A DNA stretch of 54,147 bases, from positions 1 through 54,147 of the forward strand of contig JAISJR010000065.1 in assembly GCA_031261425.1 (NCBI GenBank), read 5' to 3'. Made by a program: the position numbers and the translations under genes. This document shows positions 33,819 through 42,901 of the stretch, piece after piece. Within the stretch, counting starts at the first letter, position 1, and each line of letters begins with the position of its first letter. Under the pieces are notes generated by a model. The model saw nothing but the letters and a program-made list of their open reading frames with translations. It was not told where the DNA came from and did no database searches. This stretch comes from Planctomycetota bacterium (lineage in GTDB: Bacteria; Planctomycetota; SZUA-567).

Positions 33819-34928
33819 ATTCTTAATTCCTATATTGCCCCGCAATTCCCGCGGCATTTCCGCCACCGTGATTTTCACCGTCGGCATCGCCGCCGCGATT
33901 TTTTTTCGCAACACTTCAAGAATATGCCACTCGCTCGCCGCGTGTCCGGCGGCGATTAGACATACATTTTTCTGCCGTAAAATTTCGGCGCGATGATAAT
34001 CAATTTCACCGGCAATCACCGCGTCCACGCCCGTCAGCGCGTCCGCCGCCACGCCGCTCCCGCTCCACACCGCCGCCGTCGCGACGCGCCGGTCGGCGTC
34101 GCCGTCGAACAACAGCCCGACACTGCCCAGCGTTTTTTGCACGTGTTTGACGAGCGCGGAAAATTTGACCGGCGTGTTGAGCGTCTCGACGCGGAGCGTC
34201 CCGACGCGCCCCAAGCCGAAATTTTCCGTCCGGTCGAGCGCGATAAAATCGAACGCCGGTTCTTCGTAAGGGTGCGCCCGCCGCAACGCGGCTTCGACGC
34301 GCGGACGGTCGAAATGTTTGACGACGGTTTCAAGGCGGATTTCGTCCACGCTCGTCAGTTCGCCGCGCTTGCCGATGAACGGGTTGGCGTTCGCCGACGG
34401 GCGAAATTGCCCGCGTCCGGCGACGCGATAACAGCAGTCGCGATATTCGCCCATTTGCCCGGCGCCCGCCGCGCCAATGGCGGCGCTCACTTTTTCCGCC
34501 GCGGCGGTCGGCGCGAACACGGTCAGTTTGTAGGTCGGGCATCGGTGGGTTACGGACACGATTTGCGGCGCGGTCAAGCCGATAATTTCCGCGAGATGGT
34601 CGTTCACGCCGTCCGGCGCGATGTCAAGGTTGGTGTGCGCGTTGAACAACGCCAAATTTTTTTTTAACGCGAGCGCGGCGAGCGGCGTGTAAAAATTATC
34701 GGCGGTCAAATTTCTTATGGGCTGATAAAAACGCGGGTGATGAGTGATGACGAGCGCGCCGGCGGGCGCGGCGTTCAGCACCTCCGCCGTCGCGTCGAGC
34801 GCCAAGACGAGGTGTTTAACCGGCTGGCGCGGCGAACCGGCGGACAAGCCGTTTCTATCGTCCGGCAACGCCAATTCCGGCGGGGCTATCTCGTTCAGCA
34901 GGTCGATGAGGTCGGCGACGATAGGCAT
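33789..34928 (-). CDS. Nif3-like dinuclear metal-centre protein with CutA-like insert
   Basis: 379 residues. The two Nif3 halves carry metal-binding sites: LVITHHPRFY, NAHTNLDIAPDGVNDHLAE and, near the end, GEIDYHRAEIL and GHAASEWHILE. Between them is the YqfO-type insert (about 145-250, YKLTVFAPTAAAEKV, HPYEEPAFDFIAL). Function is debated; GTP cyclohydrolase-like folding has been noted for the family. I used ATG 34928. The last residues (RRPESNW) read antisense through the tRNA-Cys gene. Confidence 0.9.
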   Translation of the reverse strand: MPIVADLIDLLNEIAPPELALPDDRNGLSAGSPRQPVKHLVLALDATAEVLNAAPAGALVITHHPRFYQPIRNLTADNFYTPLAALALKKNLALFNAHTNLDIAPDGVNDHLAEIIGLTAPQIVSVTHRCPTYKLTVFAPTAAAEKVSAAIGAAGAGQMGEYRDCCYRVAGRGQFRPSANANPFIGKRGELTSVDEIRLETVVKHFDRPRVEAALRRAHPYEEPAFDFIALDRTENFGLGRVGTLRVETLNTPVKFSALVKHVQKTLGSVGLLFDGDADRRVATAAVWSGSGVAADALTGVDAVIAGEIDYHRAEILRQKNVCLIAAGHAASEWHILEVLRKKIAAAMPTVKITVAEMPRELRGNIGIKNWKRRPESNW

Positions 34929-35042
34929 AAATTGACGCGGTGAAAGGCGCGTGGACGGCGAAAATACTCTCGTCTTTACGGAAATAATTTCTTGCCGGCG
35001 TAGTAGCGCGTCCAAAATTGAAGTTAAGCGACTTCCGACCTG

Positions 35043-36131
35043 CTAAAAATCCAATTGGAAAATGCTGTCGTCGTCGCCGGACGCCGTGAATTCGCCGAAT
35101 TTCAATTCAATATCGACGCGCAGGTTGACGCTCCGAATCAGTCGGACTTGCTCGTTCGGCAAATCATACAGTTTACGCCGCGCGATTTGTTCAAAGCGGT
35201 CGAGCAAGTGTTTGAGCAGTTTTTCTTTTTCCGACGAGAACCGGTTGTGCAATAACTCGCCGTCAACGCTTAACCCCAATTCGCGTAGCGTCGCCGTGAC
35301 GTCTTCGTCCGGCAGTTCCGCCGCGGCGTCAATTTCATTAAATTCCGTAACGCCGTCTTCGTCTATCGCCTCTTCGCCGAGCGCGTCTTCGTTCGCTTCC
35401 GGCAAGGATGGCGCGTCTTCGCCGACCGCCGCCGCTTCCTCCGCAATCTCGCTTGCCGGCTCGTTTTCTTCGGCTAATAAATCTTCTTCCGGCGAACTTG
35501 CGACCGGCACTTCTTCGTTTGCCCCCGCTTCTTCGGCGGCGTCTTCGGCTAATAAATCTTCCTCCGGCGAACTCGCGACCGGCACTTCTTCGCCCCCCAC
35601 TTCTTCGGCGGCGTCTTCGGCTAATAAATCTTCTTCCGGCGAACTCGCGACCGGCACCTCTTCGTTTGTCCCCGCTTCTTCGGCGGGAATTTCTTCGGCG
35701 GTCGCGGCGGGTGCCGCTTCTATCGCCGCAGACAACTCCGCATCTTCCGTCGCCGCGCTTTTTTCCGCCGCCGGCGCGTCCTCCGCCACGTCTTCAATCG
35801 ACAGCGCCGAGTCGATAACGGCGGACAGCGTCGAGTCGTCAATTTCGCTTTCGCCGCCGACCCCTTCGCCGTTTTCGCCGCCTTCGACCGCGTGGTCGGG
35901 CGCCAGAATGTCGTCGAGCAACGAATCGTCAAAACCCTCCGGCGCGTCGGCGGGCGCCGCCGAAGTGATGTCGGCGAGCAAAGCGTCGAGGTCGTCCGGC
36001 GTATCCTTCGCGGGTTCGGCTTTTTTAGTCGGCGCGGGCATAGATTCCTCCTCTGTGGAAATATCCGCCGCGCCGCGCATTTGCGCCAGCGCGTCAGCGA
36101 AAATTTTATCAATGAGTTGATAGCGTTGCAT
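35043..36131 (-). CDS. Acidic repeat protein of unknown function
   Basis: 362 residues from ATG 36131; a TTG start at 36167 is possible. A short N-terminal helix (MQRYQLIDKIFADALAQM) leads into a very acidic Ala/Glu/Asp-rich body. Three tandem copies of a 24-25-residue unit with EVPVASSPEEDLLAE lie about residues 160-235; the DNA units are 75 and 72 bp. The C-terminal 90 residues are folded-looking (LLKHLLDRFEQIARRKLYD, SVNLRVDIELKFGEF). No family is recognised. It might be a scaffold or linker. Confidence 0.7.
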   Translation of the reverse strand: MQRYQLIDKIFADALAQMRGAADISTEEESMPAPTKKAEPAKDTPDDLDALLADITSAAPADAPEGFDDSLLDDILAPDHAVEGGENGEGVGGESEIDDSTLSAVIDSALSIEDVAEDAPAAEKSAATEDAELSAAIEAAPAATAEEIPAEEAGTNEEVPVASSPEEDLLAEDAAEEVGGEEVPVASSPEEDLLAEDAAEEAGANEEVPVASSPEEDLLAEENEPASEIAEEAAAVGEDAPSLPEANEDALGEEAIDEDGVTEFNEIDAAAELPDEDVTATLRELGLSVDGELLHNRFSSEKEKLLKHLLDRFEQIARRKLYDLPNEQVRLIRSVNLRVDIELKFGEFTASGDDDSIFQLDF

Positions 36132-36173
36132 TCTTGGCGTAATTTTATATTTGGAGTTGCGCGGCAAATCCTC

Positions 36174-36302
36174 AATTAAAAATTACAAATTAAAAATTAA
36201 AAATTGTGGAGTTTGATTCTCAAATTCGCAAGCGCCGTTTCGCAAGCGCCATTTTGATAATCAATCCATCATTTTTAATTTTTAATTTGTAATTTTTAAT
36301 TG
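36174..36302. repeat. A-type heptad palindrome with altered centre
   Basis: Standard arms and GTGGAGTTTGATTCTC, but the centre is a direct duplication of CGCAAGCGCC instead of CGCTTCGCG. Confidence 0.88.
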
Positions 36303-36306
36303 CTCT

Positions 36307-37227
36307 TCACCGTCCCTTGATAATTTTCGGATAACCGAGTTGCGCGATGCCCGCGGCGACGGCGGAATGGTCTTCTTTGTAAGTCATACCGAACCATTGC
36401 GCCGTCGTCGGCAAGACCTGCACCGTCGCTTGGCGGCGGCTCATTAACGTGTCGAGCGCCACCGGCATATAAAACTCGCTCGACGCCGACGCGCCGTTGG
36501 TTTTCAGAAATTCGCCGAGCAATTCGCCGAGCGGCTGGAATATCTCCGGCGTGAAGCCGAAGCAATTCATCGACACTTTTTCGTCGCCGCGCAAGTATTC
36601 CGCGTGGTCGGCGACCGGCAAGCGCGAACCCTGCCCCTCGTTGAAAATTTGCCCGTATGCACGGCGGATTTTCGTCAGTTCGCGGATGCGCGTCAGTTCG
36701 CTTTGCGCGTCGGTTTCGCACACGCCGCGACTGACCGAACCGTGTTCCGACAGCGTTTTCGCGAGTTCGTAGCCGGCGAGACAGAACCGTAGCGTTTGGT
36801 GATTGGCGTGCCGCGCGCGCAAGAAATCGGCGATGACGCGAAAACTTTCCGCGCCGTAAAAATCGTCGGCGTTAATCATCGCGAACGGCTCGCTAATCAG
36901 TTCGCGCGCCGCCCAAACCGCGTGTCCGGTGCCCCACGGTTTCGCGCGTCCGGCGGGCAATTGATGCGAACCCGGCAAGTCGTTTAAGTCCTGAAAAACA
37001 TAATCAATCCGCACGGCGTCCGCGTAGCGGTCGTCAAAAATTTCGCGGAACGACGCTTCGTGCTCGCGGCGAACGACTAACGCCACCCGCGAAAAACCGG
37101 CTTGGCGCGCGTCGTAAATGGAATAGTCCATAATGATTTCGCCGTTTTTGCCGACCGGCATAATTTGCTTCAGCCCGCCGAAACGACTGCCCATTCCCGC
37201 CGCTAAAATCAGTAGCGATAACGACAT
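36307..37227 (-). CDS. NDP-sugar pyrophosphorylase-like nucleotidyltransferase
   Basis: 306 residues. The front LLILAAGMGSRFGGLKQIMPV is close to the GxGTRxxPxTK motif of sugar-1-phosphate nucleotidyltransferases. NADDFYG supplies the metal-binding Asp pair; later pieces are VSMNCFGFTPEIF and SEFYMPVALDTLM. The sugar is not predictable. The ATG 37227 has AGAAGGA upstream. It is separate from the rfb cluster at 49-53 kb. Confidence 0.85.
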   Translation of the reverse strand: MSLSLLILAAGMGSRFGGLKQIMPVGKNGEIIMDYSIYDARQAGFSRVALVVRREHEASFREIFDDRYADAVRIDYVFQDLNDLPGSHQLPAGRAKPWGTGHAVWAARELISEPFAMINADDFYGAESFRVIADFLRARHANHQTLRFCLAGYELAKTLSEHGSVSRGVCETDAQSELTRIRELTKIRRAYGQIFNEGQGSRLPVADHAEYLRGDEKVSMNCFGFTPEIFQPLGELLGEFLKTNGASASSEFYMPVALDTLMSRRQATVQVLPTTAQWFGMTYKEDHSAVAAGIAQLGYPKIIKGR

Positions 37228-37266
37228 TTTCTTTCCTTCTAATATACGCACAACGCCCGTTAAATA

Positions 37267-37734
37267 TCAGAGTCCCGCCGCGCGTTGCAACGCCCTGCCG
37301 ACGTAATTTCCTTCGATTTTGCCATTCGGGAATTTAATCGCCCAATCCATCACGTCCGCCGCGTCGAAACTGATGGTTTGTCCGCGTTGATAGTCCGCGT
37401 ATTCGACCGGACTGGCGATGACGCCGCGAATCCGGTCGTCCCACGCCGACACTTTGACGAATACTTGTTCGACCTTGTCGCCGCCGCCGAGGCGAACGGC
37501 GCAATAAAAATCGGCGCGATTTTGCAATTCGCCGAAGTAGCGGACGCGGGCGTCGTCCAACGTCGCGCGCGCGCGTTCGATGCCGTTTTCCAACGCGCGA
37601 TAAGACGCCCCGTCGTCCACCCAGAACGAATGTCCATTCTGCGAATGTTCATTCTGCGAATGTTCATTTGCCGCCGCGCCGGTCATCAACGCGCCCGCCA
37701 TCGCCGCCGTCAATAAAAATTTTCCCCAAGACAT
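37267..37734 (-). CDS. Exported DUF2314/YegJ-like protein
   Basis: 155 residues with a signal peptide (about 1-22). A five-residue repeat NEHSQ appears twice after the cleavage region, followed by NGHS. The body FCAVRLGGG...VEQVFVKVSAWDD, GVIASPVEYADYQRGQ and ADVMDWAIKFPNGKIEGNY matches the DUF2314 pattern seen in YegJ. Function unknown. ATG 37749 is an alternative start. Confidence 0.65.
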   Translation of the reverse strand: MSWGKFLLTAAMAGALMTGAAANEHSQNEHSQNGHSFWVDDGASYRALENGIERARATLDDARVRYFGELQNRADFYCAVRLGGGDKVEQVFVKVSAWDDRIRGVIASPVEYADYQRGQTISFDAADVMDWAIKFPNGKIEGNYVGRALQRAAGL

Positions 37735-37753
37735 TGTTCGCCCTCCCATAAAA

Positions 37754-37850
37754 ACAATTACGCATTACCGATTACGCCTCTTGATTAGCGAAATTCGCGG
37801 CGCGCGCCCCAATCCGTAATTCGTAATTTTCAATTTGCCGTTTTCGTTTC
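37754..37850. repeat. Degenerate A-type element
   Basis: ACAATTACGCATTACCG is loosely inverted as CCGTAATTCGTAATTTTC around GCGAAATTCGCGG. The rest of the spacer to 37996 has a GCGGGCGC/GCGCCCGC hairpin (37869-37929) and no gene. Confidence 0.6.
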
Positions 37851-37996
37851 CTACGTTATCGGACATTGCGGGCGCGAAATTGATAAAATCGCCGCCGACC
37901 GTAGAAATAAAATCGGCGTTTGCGCCCGCACAAGTTCTATTTACACTTAATTAGAATGACAAATATGGTTTCGTAATTTTTAATTCTTAATCGCCT

Positions 37997-39124
37997 ATGC
38001 CGCCGCTGATTCAAACCCACGCCTTGACCAAGCATTTCAAACACCCGCTGTTTGTCTGGCAGATTCGCGCCCGCGCCCTGACCGACCTCAATCTGTCCGT
38101 CGAGCGCGGCGAAATTTTCGGCTTGCTCGGTCCGAACGGTAGCGGCAAAAGCACCACCATCAAATTGTTGTTGGGAATGCTCTATCCCACCGCCGGCGAA
38201 ATCTCTCTTTTCGGACGCCGCCCCGACGACCTCTACGTCAAGCAACGCCTCAGTTATTTGCCGGAGGAAACGAACCTTTACCGGTTTCTCACCGCCGAAG
38301 AAACGCTGGATTTTTACGGGCGATTGTTTCGCCTACCGCGCCGCGAGCGGCGGCATCGCGTCGAACAATTGCTGGATTTAACCGGCTTGCGGCAGAACCG
38401 CTCGCGCCCGCTCGGCGAATTTTCCAAAGGGATGCAACGGCGCGTCGGCTTGGCGCAGGCGCTCATCAACGACCCGGAACTCGTCATTTTGGACGAGCCG
38501 ACTTCGGGCTTGGACCCGCTCGGCATCCGCGAAGTCAAAAACATCATTCTTGAATTGAAAGCCAAAGGCAAAACCGTGTTGCTGTCGAGCCATTTATTGG
38601 ACGATGTCGAGGACGTTTGCGACCGCGTAGCCATTCTTTACGGCGGCAAAGTCCGCGCCTCCGGCACGGTGAACGAATTGTTGAGCGACCAAAAACGCAC
38701 GACGATTAGCGGCGAATTTCCGCAGCCGGTCATTGAGCAAATGCGCCGCCTCATCGCCGAAAATCATCTTTCCGCCGACATCGCGCCGGCGCGGGAACGG
38801 CTCGAATCGCTGTTTATGAAAGTGGTGCGCGACGCGGAGAAATTGAAAACCGCGACGAGCGGCGCGCGCAACGACAGCGCCGATTTAACTTTCTTGACCG
38901 CCGCCGCGACCGCCGCGCCGGAAATTACGGCGACCGTCAAGGCGAACGTCGTGTTGCAAAATTTAACGACCGTCGCCGCGCCGGTCACTCCGCCGCCCCT
39001 TCCGCCGGTAATTCCGCCAATCGCCGCCGAAGCGGCGAAGCCAGCGGCGGCAAAACCGGTGGTCCAAGAAATTCACGCGGCGGTCGATGACGATTTATTG
39101 GCGCGGCTGACCAAAACCAATTAA
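37997..39124 (+). CDS. ABC transporter ATPase with Pro/Ala-rich C-terminal extension
   Basis: 375 residues. ATPase domain (about 1-235): Walker A GPNGSGKST, signature FSKGMQRRVGLAQAL, Walker B LVILDEPTSGLDP, H-loop SSHLLDD. It resembles exporters of the NatA/GldA kind. The last 120 residues are Ala/Pro/Thr low complexity. The next gene is a DUF4340 protein, usually encoded with GldA/GldF/GldG-type genes, but no permease lies between. The stop AAT TAA is the start of an A-type repeat. Confidence 0.88.
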   Translation: MPPLIQTHALTKHFKHPLFVWQIRARALTDLNLSVERGEIFGLLGPNGSGKSTTIKLLLGMLYPTAGEISLFGRRPDDLYVKQRLSYLPEETNLYRFLTAEETLDFYGRLFRLPRRERRHRVEQLLDLTGLRQNRSRPLGEFSKGMQRRVGLAQALINDPELVILDEPTSGLDPLGIREVKNIILELKAKGKTVLLSSHLLDDVEDVCDRVAILYGGKVRASGTVNELLSDQKRTTISGEFPQPVIEQMRRLIAENHLSADIAPARERLESLFMKVVRDAEKLKTATSGARNDSADLTFLTAAATAAPEITATVKANVVLQNLTTVAAPVTPPPLPPVIPPIAAEAAKPAAAKPVVQEIHAAVDDDLLARLTKTN

Positions 39125-39233
39125 AAATTAAAAATTAGAAATTAAAAATGGCGGAGTTTGATGGTCAAAACCGCTTCGCGCAATTTTTGATAATTAACAC
39201 CAAAATTTTTAATTTCTAATTTTTAATTGGTAA
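39121..39233. repeat. A-type heptad palindrome, full copy
   Basis: Arms of TTTTTAA units with one TTTCTAA variant; core GGCGGAGTTTGATGG and CGCTTCGCGC. It begins at the ABC gene stop. Confidence 0.88.
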
Positions 39234-39285
39234 TTTGGAAACGCCGCCGCCTTTCACTTCGCTACGGTTTCATCATCGAGGCAAC

Positions 39286-41076
39286 TTGCAAAAAATCTCC
39301 ACCATTCTCGTCGCGGTCGCGTTGGCGCTAACGGTCGTGAGCGCCGGCACGGGTTGGCATTTGCGTCGCGTCGCCTACACGCCGCCCGGCAAGGTCATTG
39401 ACTTGCCGCTCGACGACATCGACGGCATCGTCATTTTTGCCGGCGACGACACCGTCGCCAAATTTGAGCGGCAATCGTCGGCGTGGCGCTTTCGCGCTCC
39501 GCAAGCCGGAATTTTGCTCGGCACGGTTGACCGCGAAACGCTCGACGAATTATTGAGTTTCGCCGCGCGCGCCGAACAAGCGCCCGCGAAAATCGACCTC
39601 GCCGCCGCCGGTTTGGACGACCTCGTTGACCTGCCGCAAATCGTCTATTACGCCGGTCGCCAAAGCCGCAGTATTTACCTCGGCAAGACCGACGGCGAAA
39701 CGCGCTATTTTCTCGCCGCCAACGACGTTGAAACGCCGCTCGCGATGCCGGCGGCGTGGGCGCGGGTTTTCAGCCGTCCGCCGGCGCAATTCCGCGCCAA
39801 AGATTTATTTTCCGTTCACGCGCGCGAGCCGGAGCGCGTCGTCGTCAGCGGCGGCGACCGCGACCTCGAATTGCGGCGGACGCTCGACGGCTGGGTCATT
39901 ATGAAACCGTTTCATTTTCCCGCCGAAAATCAAAACGTCAGCGCGTTGCTCCAAAATTGTTATCTGCTCCGTGCCGCCGATTTCGCCGAAGAAATGCCGG
40001 ACGCCGCCGCCGTCGCGACGTTAAGTTTGCAAACCGGCGACGACGAGCAAACCGTCGATTTTTACCGCGCGGCGAACGGCGGTCCTCACGACAAAAAAGT
40101 TTTCGCCAAACGCCGCGACCGCCCCGAAATTTACGTCGTCGAAGATTCTCTATTGGACGAATTGACCAATCCGCTATTGGGCGAAATGTTGCGGCGACGA
40201 CAGTTGGATTTACTGAACGGTCGCGCCGTCGGCGAAATCCGGCTGACCGCCGCCGACCAACGGAAAATCGCCATAACGAAACATGGCGACTTGTGGCTCG
40301 CCACCGGCTTGCAGTCGGCTACCGGCTTGCAGTCGGCTACCGACGACTTTCCGGTCGATACCGCCGCCGTCGAAAATCTGTTGGCGTTGGCGGCGCGTCT
40401 GCCGTTGGCGGAAGTATTGCCGGCGACAACGCCTCTGCCCTCGCCGACCGTAACGCTACAATTTTACGACGCGGGCGGCGCGATGCTCGCGGAAATCAAG
40501 ACCGCGCCGCCGACCGAAACGGCGACCGCGCCGCAATTTCTCGCGCAGGTCGCCGGACGGGCGCAAATTTTGGTTTTGCATCCGCTCGCCGGAATGACGC
40601 TGTGCCAGCCGTTTTTAGCGTATCGGCAACGGCTCATCACCAATTTTCCGGCGGACGAAATTACGCAAATCCGCATTGAGCGCCCGCTCGACCGCGGCGC
40701 GGTGGACGTTTTCCGGCGCGTCGGCACGGCGCGGTATCAGCGGACGTTGCCCGTCGAAAAAAATTTGCCGGAAGAGCATCATTGGGAGTTGCTGACGCTC
40801 GCGCGGTCGCTCGCGCAATTGCAATGTTTGGGGTATCTCGCGCCGAATACCGATAATGAAATGACTAAATACGGTCTTGACCGTCCGATGTTAAAAATTA
40901 CGCTTTCGTTTTCGCCGAAAATTGGCGACGCCGAAAAAGAATTGACCTTAACGGTCGGTCCCGAAATCGACGCGGGCGACGGCAAGAATTTTTTCTACGC
41001 CGCGACGCTCACCGGCAACGACTATATTTTTGCCGTCGAAGAAAAATTAGTCCGCCGGTTGTTGGCGAACTATTAA
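39286..41076 (+). CDS. Membrane-anchored DUF4340 protein
   Basis: 596 residues. No ATG is available near the front; the TTG at 39286 has GAGG five bases upstream and places a membrane helix (ILVAVALALTVVSAGTGWHL) at the N-terminus. The periplasmic body consists of repeated beta-rich units of the DUF4340 type (for example SIYLGKTDGETRYFLA and SAWRFRAPQAGILLGTV). LQSATG is duplicated in tandem near residue 345. Family members accompany gliding-type ABC exporters. Confidence 0.8.
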   Translation: MQKISTILVAVALALTVVSAGTGWHLRRVAYTPPGKVIDLPLDDIDGIVIFAGDDTVAKFERQSSAWRFRAPQAGILLGTVDRETLDELLSFAARAEQAPAKIDLAAAGLDDLVDLPQIVYYAGRQSRSIYLGKTDGETRYFLAANDVETPLAMPAAWARVFSRPPAQFRAKDLFSVHAREPERVVVSGGDRDLELRRTLDGWVIMKPFHFPAENQNVSALLQNCYLLRAADFAEEMPDAAAVATLSLQTGDDEQTVDFYRAANGGPHDKKVFAKRRDRPEIYVVEDSLLDELTNPLLGEMLRRRQLDLLNGRAVGEIRLTAADQRKIAITKHGDLWLATGLQSATGLQSATDDFPVDTAAVENLLALAARLPLAEVLPATTPLPSPTVTLQFYDAGGAMLAEIKTAPPTETATAPQFLAQVAGRAQILVLHPLAGMTLCQPFLAYRQRLITNFPADEITQIRIERPLDRGAVDVFRRVGTARYQRTLPVEKNLPEEHHWELLTLARSLAQLQCLGYLAPNTDNEMTKYGLDRPMLKITLSFSPKIGDAEKELTLTVGPEIDAGDGKNFFYAATLTGNDYIFAVEEKLVRRLLANY

Positions 41077-41107
41077 ATCACGGATAATTACACGAAAGGA
41101 CTATACC

Positions 41108-41338
41108 ATGGATTTCAGCGTAGTTGAGCGTAGCGCGGAAGAAGCCACTGGTTTGACGGTGGCGGAGATTCGGCGAATGAGTCCGGGTAAATTACGGCGG
41201 CACATCGAAGCGCGCAATTGTCGCCCGCTCGGGTTTGCTTCGGCATATCCGCTTATCGGTCGCGGCAGTGTGTTGCGCGACTTTATTTCTCGCGAAGAAC
41301 TAAATCGCGACATCGACGCCATCCTCAAAGCCGGGTGA
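41108..41338 (+). CDS. Small protein of unknown function, first of a two-gene module
   Basis: 76 residues: SAEEATGLTVAEIRRMSPGK, then PLIGRGSVLRDFISREELN. It resembles unnamed small proteins that stand before a larger partner, but I cannot name a family. No signal or membrane segment. The following gene starts three bases after the stop, so they are co-translated. The ATG has only weak ribosome-binding bases (AAAGGA about ten upstream). Confidence 0.65.
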   Translation: MDFSVVERSAEEATGLTVAEIRRMSPGKLRRHIEARNCRPLGFASAYPLIGRGSVLRDFISREELNRDIDAILKAG

Positions 41339-41341
41339 TTT

Positions 41342-41920
41342 ATGGACTTCACCGAAAGCGAAGTTTTTGCTTTTTACGACCGTCAGGTAAAAGTTATTTA
41401 CGCGGACATTGAAGCCCGCAATAATCTTTTGCCGTTGGAATTATTATTGGAAATTCACGCCGCCTTTGACCATTTGCGGCGTTTCCACGTTGACGGCGAA
41501 CCGGAAAATAAATGCGCCGAAAAAGCCTATTCTCACCTGAAACGCGGCGCGTTAGACGCTTTTAAGTTGAAATTGAAATGGCATAACTGCGACTACGAGT
41601 GTTTGCGTCGCAAACGCGGCTTACAATTAATTGACAGCGGCAAATTTTTACCGGCGTTATTGGCGCGGCGCAACGAAATTATCGCCGCCGGCAAAGCGGC
41701 GCGACTATCCGAAGCGCAAGGCGACGCCGACGCCGCTTTTAGTAAATGGTATGAAGTTTCCAATCTAATCGATGAATTCGAGCATAAATTTACCGGCGAC
41801 CGGAGTAAATTTGACTGGGCGCAAAAACAGTCGTTATTTCGTTTAATCATCAACAACTTTTTTATCGGCGTGTTGACCGGCGTCATCGGTAGTATTATTG
41901 TCCAATACTTATCAACTTAA
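41342..41920 (+). CDS. Helical protein with C-terminal membrane anchor, partner of preceding gene
   Basis: 192 residues. The first 160 are helical and charged (VFAFYDRQVKVIYADIEARNN in part; ALLARRNEIIAAGKAARLSE). A single membrane helix closes it (LIINNFFIGVLTGVIGSIIV). No enzyme motif is visible. The close coupling with the 76-residue gene and lack of a recognised family make the pair an unknown module. Confidence 0.65.
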   Translation: MDFTESEVFAFYDRQVKVIYADIEARNNLLPLELLLEIHAAFDHLRRFHVDGEPENKCAEKAYSHLKRGALDAFKLKLKWHNCDYECLRRKRGLQLIDSGKFLPALLARRNEIIAAGKAARLSEAQGDADAAFSKWYEVSNLIDEFEHKFTGDRSKFDWAQKQSLFRLIINNFFIGVLTGVIGSIIVQYLST

Positions 41921-41950
41921 AAACAGGTCATTCGGCAGAGGAGTAAAAAT

Positions 41951-42817
41951 ATGGCAACCAACAAAGATAAAAAAAAGAAAGCCGCGCCGCCGGTTAAAGC
42001 CGCGCCGTCCAAAAAGCCGGCGAAAACCGCGTCGGTTAAGGTCGCGCCGGCGAAACCGAAGCCGGTGAAAAAGCCCGTGTTTGCCGACGACGAGGTCGCG
42101 CCGAAAACGCCGGAGCCGAAAGACGACGTTGACGACGCTTATGAAGAGCGCATCACCACCGCGACCATCACCTATAACCCGGAATTGGAACCGGCGCCGG
42201 CGGAAGAAATCGAAGAGGGCAAGCCGCGGCGCGAGCGCAAAGCCAAAACGCCGCCGCCGGTGCTCGGTCCGGTAATTTCGCGCCCGACCTTGCCGGGTTT
42301 GCGCTTGGCGCCCGGTCTGCTCGCCCGCGTCCACGCGCCGGAAAAACCGGCGCCGGTAACGGTTGACCAGAAAAAACAAAAATTCACCAAAAAAGAATTG
42401 GAAGAAGTCCGCAAGCGTCTGTTGACGATGCGCGAAACGAGCATCGCCAATCTGCGCGAACGGTTGGAAGAAGCGCAAGCCAAAACCGAGGTCGCCGCCG
42501 ACGTGATTGACCAGGCGTCGGACGCTTGCGACGAAGACGTGTCGATGGAAATCGCGGCGACGAAAGACGAACAATTGCAACTCATCAACGCCGCGTTGGA
42601 AAAAATTGACGGCGGAACTTACGGCGTGTGCATTATGTGTAGCGGTCCGATTTCGCCGACCCGCCTGCGCCTGTTGCCCTACGTGTTGCGGTGCAAAGAG
42701 TGCCGCGACGTTTTTGAGAGAAATCGCCGCCGCCACGACGCGAATTGGGCGCTGATGAACAACGGTCTGCCGAGCGGCGACGAAGCGGAACCGACCGAAG
42801 AACCGTTGGAAGAGTAA
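41951..42817 (+). CDS. DksA/TraR-family zinc-finger protein with basic N-terminal extension
   Basis: 288 residues. The first 130 are Lys/Ala/Pro-rich. A coiled-coil region (about 135-200, KKELEEVRKRLLTMRET) precedes the C4 zinc finger CIMCSGPISP...LRCKECRDVFE at about 226-255. DksA-type proteins bind the RNA polymerase secondary channel with ppGpp; TraR-type ones are shorter. The long basic front is unusual, so the RNA polymerase role is inferred. A terminator follows. Confidence 0.82.
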   Translation: MATNKDKKKKAAPPVKAAPSKKPAKTASVKVAPAKPKPVKKPVFADDEVAPKTPEPKDDVDDAYEERITTATITYNPELEPAPAEEIEEGKPRRERKAKTPPPVLGPVISRPTLPGLRLAPGLLARVHAPEKPAPVTVDQKKQKFTKKELEEVRKRLLTMRETSIANLRERLEEAQAKTEVAADVIDQASDACDEDVSMEIAATKDEQLQLINAALEKIDGGTYGVCIMCSGPISPTRLRLLPYVLRCKECRDVFERNRRRHDANWALMNNGLPSGDEAEPTEEPLEE

Positions 42818-42842
42818 TTGTTTGATAAATTGAATAATCGCG

Positions 42843-42882
42843 CGCCACGACGTAGCCGTTAGCGCGTCGTGGCGTTTGTTTT
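42843..42882 (+). terminator. Terminator before panB
   Basis: CGCCACGACG pairs with CGTCGTGGCG, followed by TTTGTTTT. The panB Shine-Dalgarno AAAGGAGG lies right after it. Confidence 0.8.
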
Positions 42883-42901
42883 AACAAAGGAGGCGGCATC
42901 T

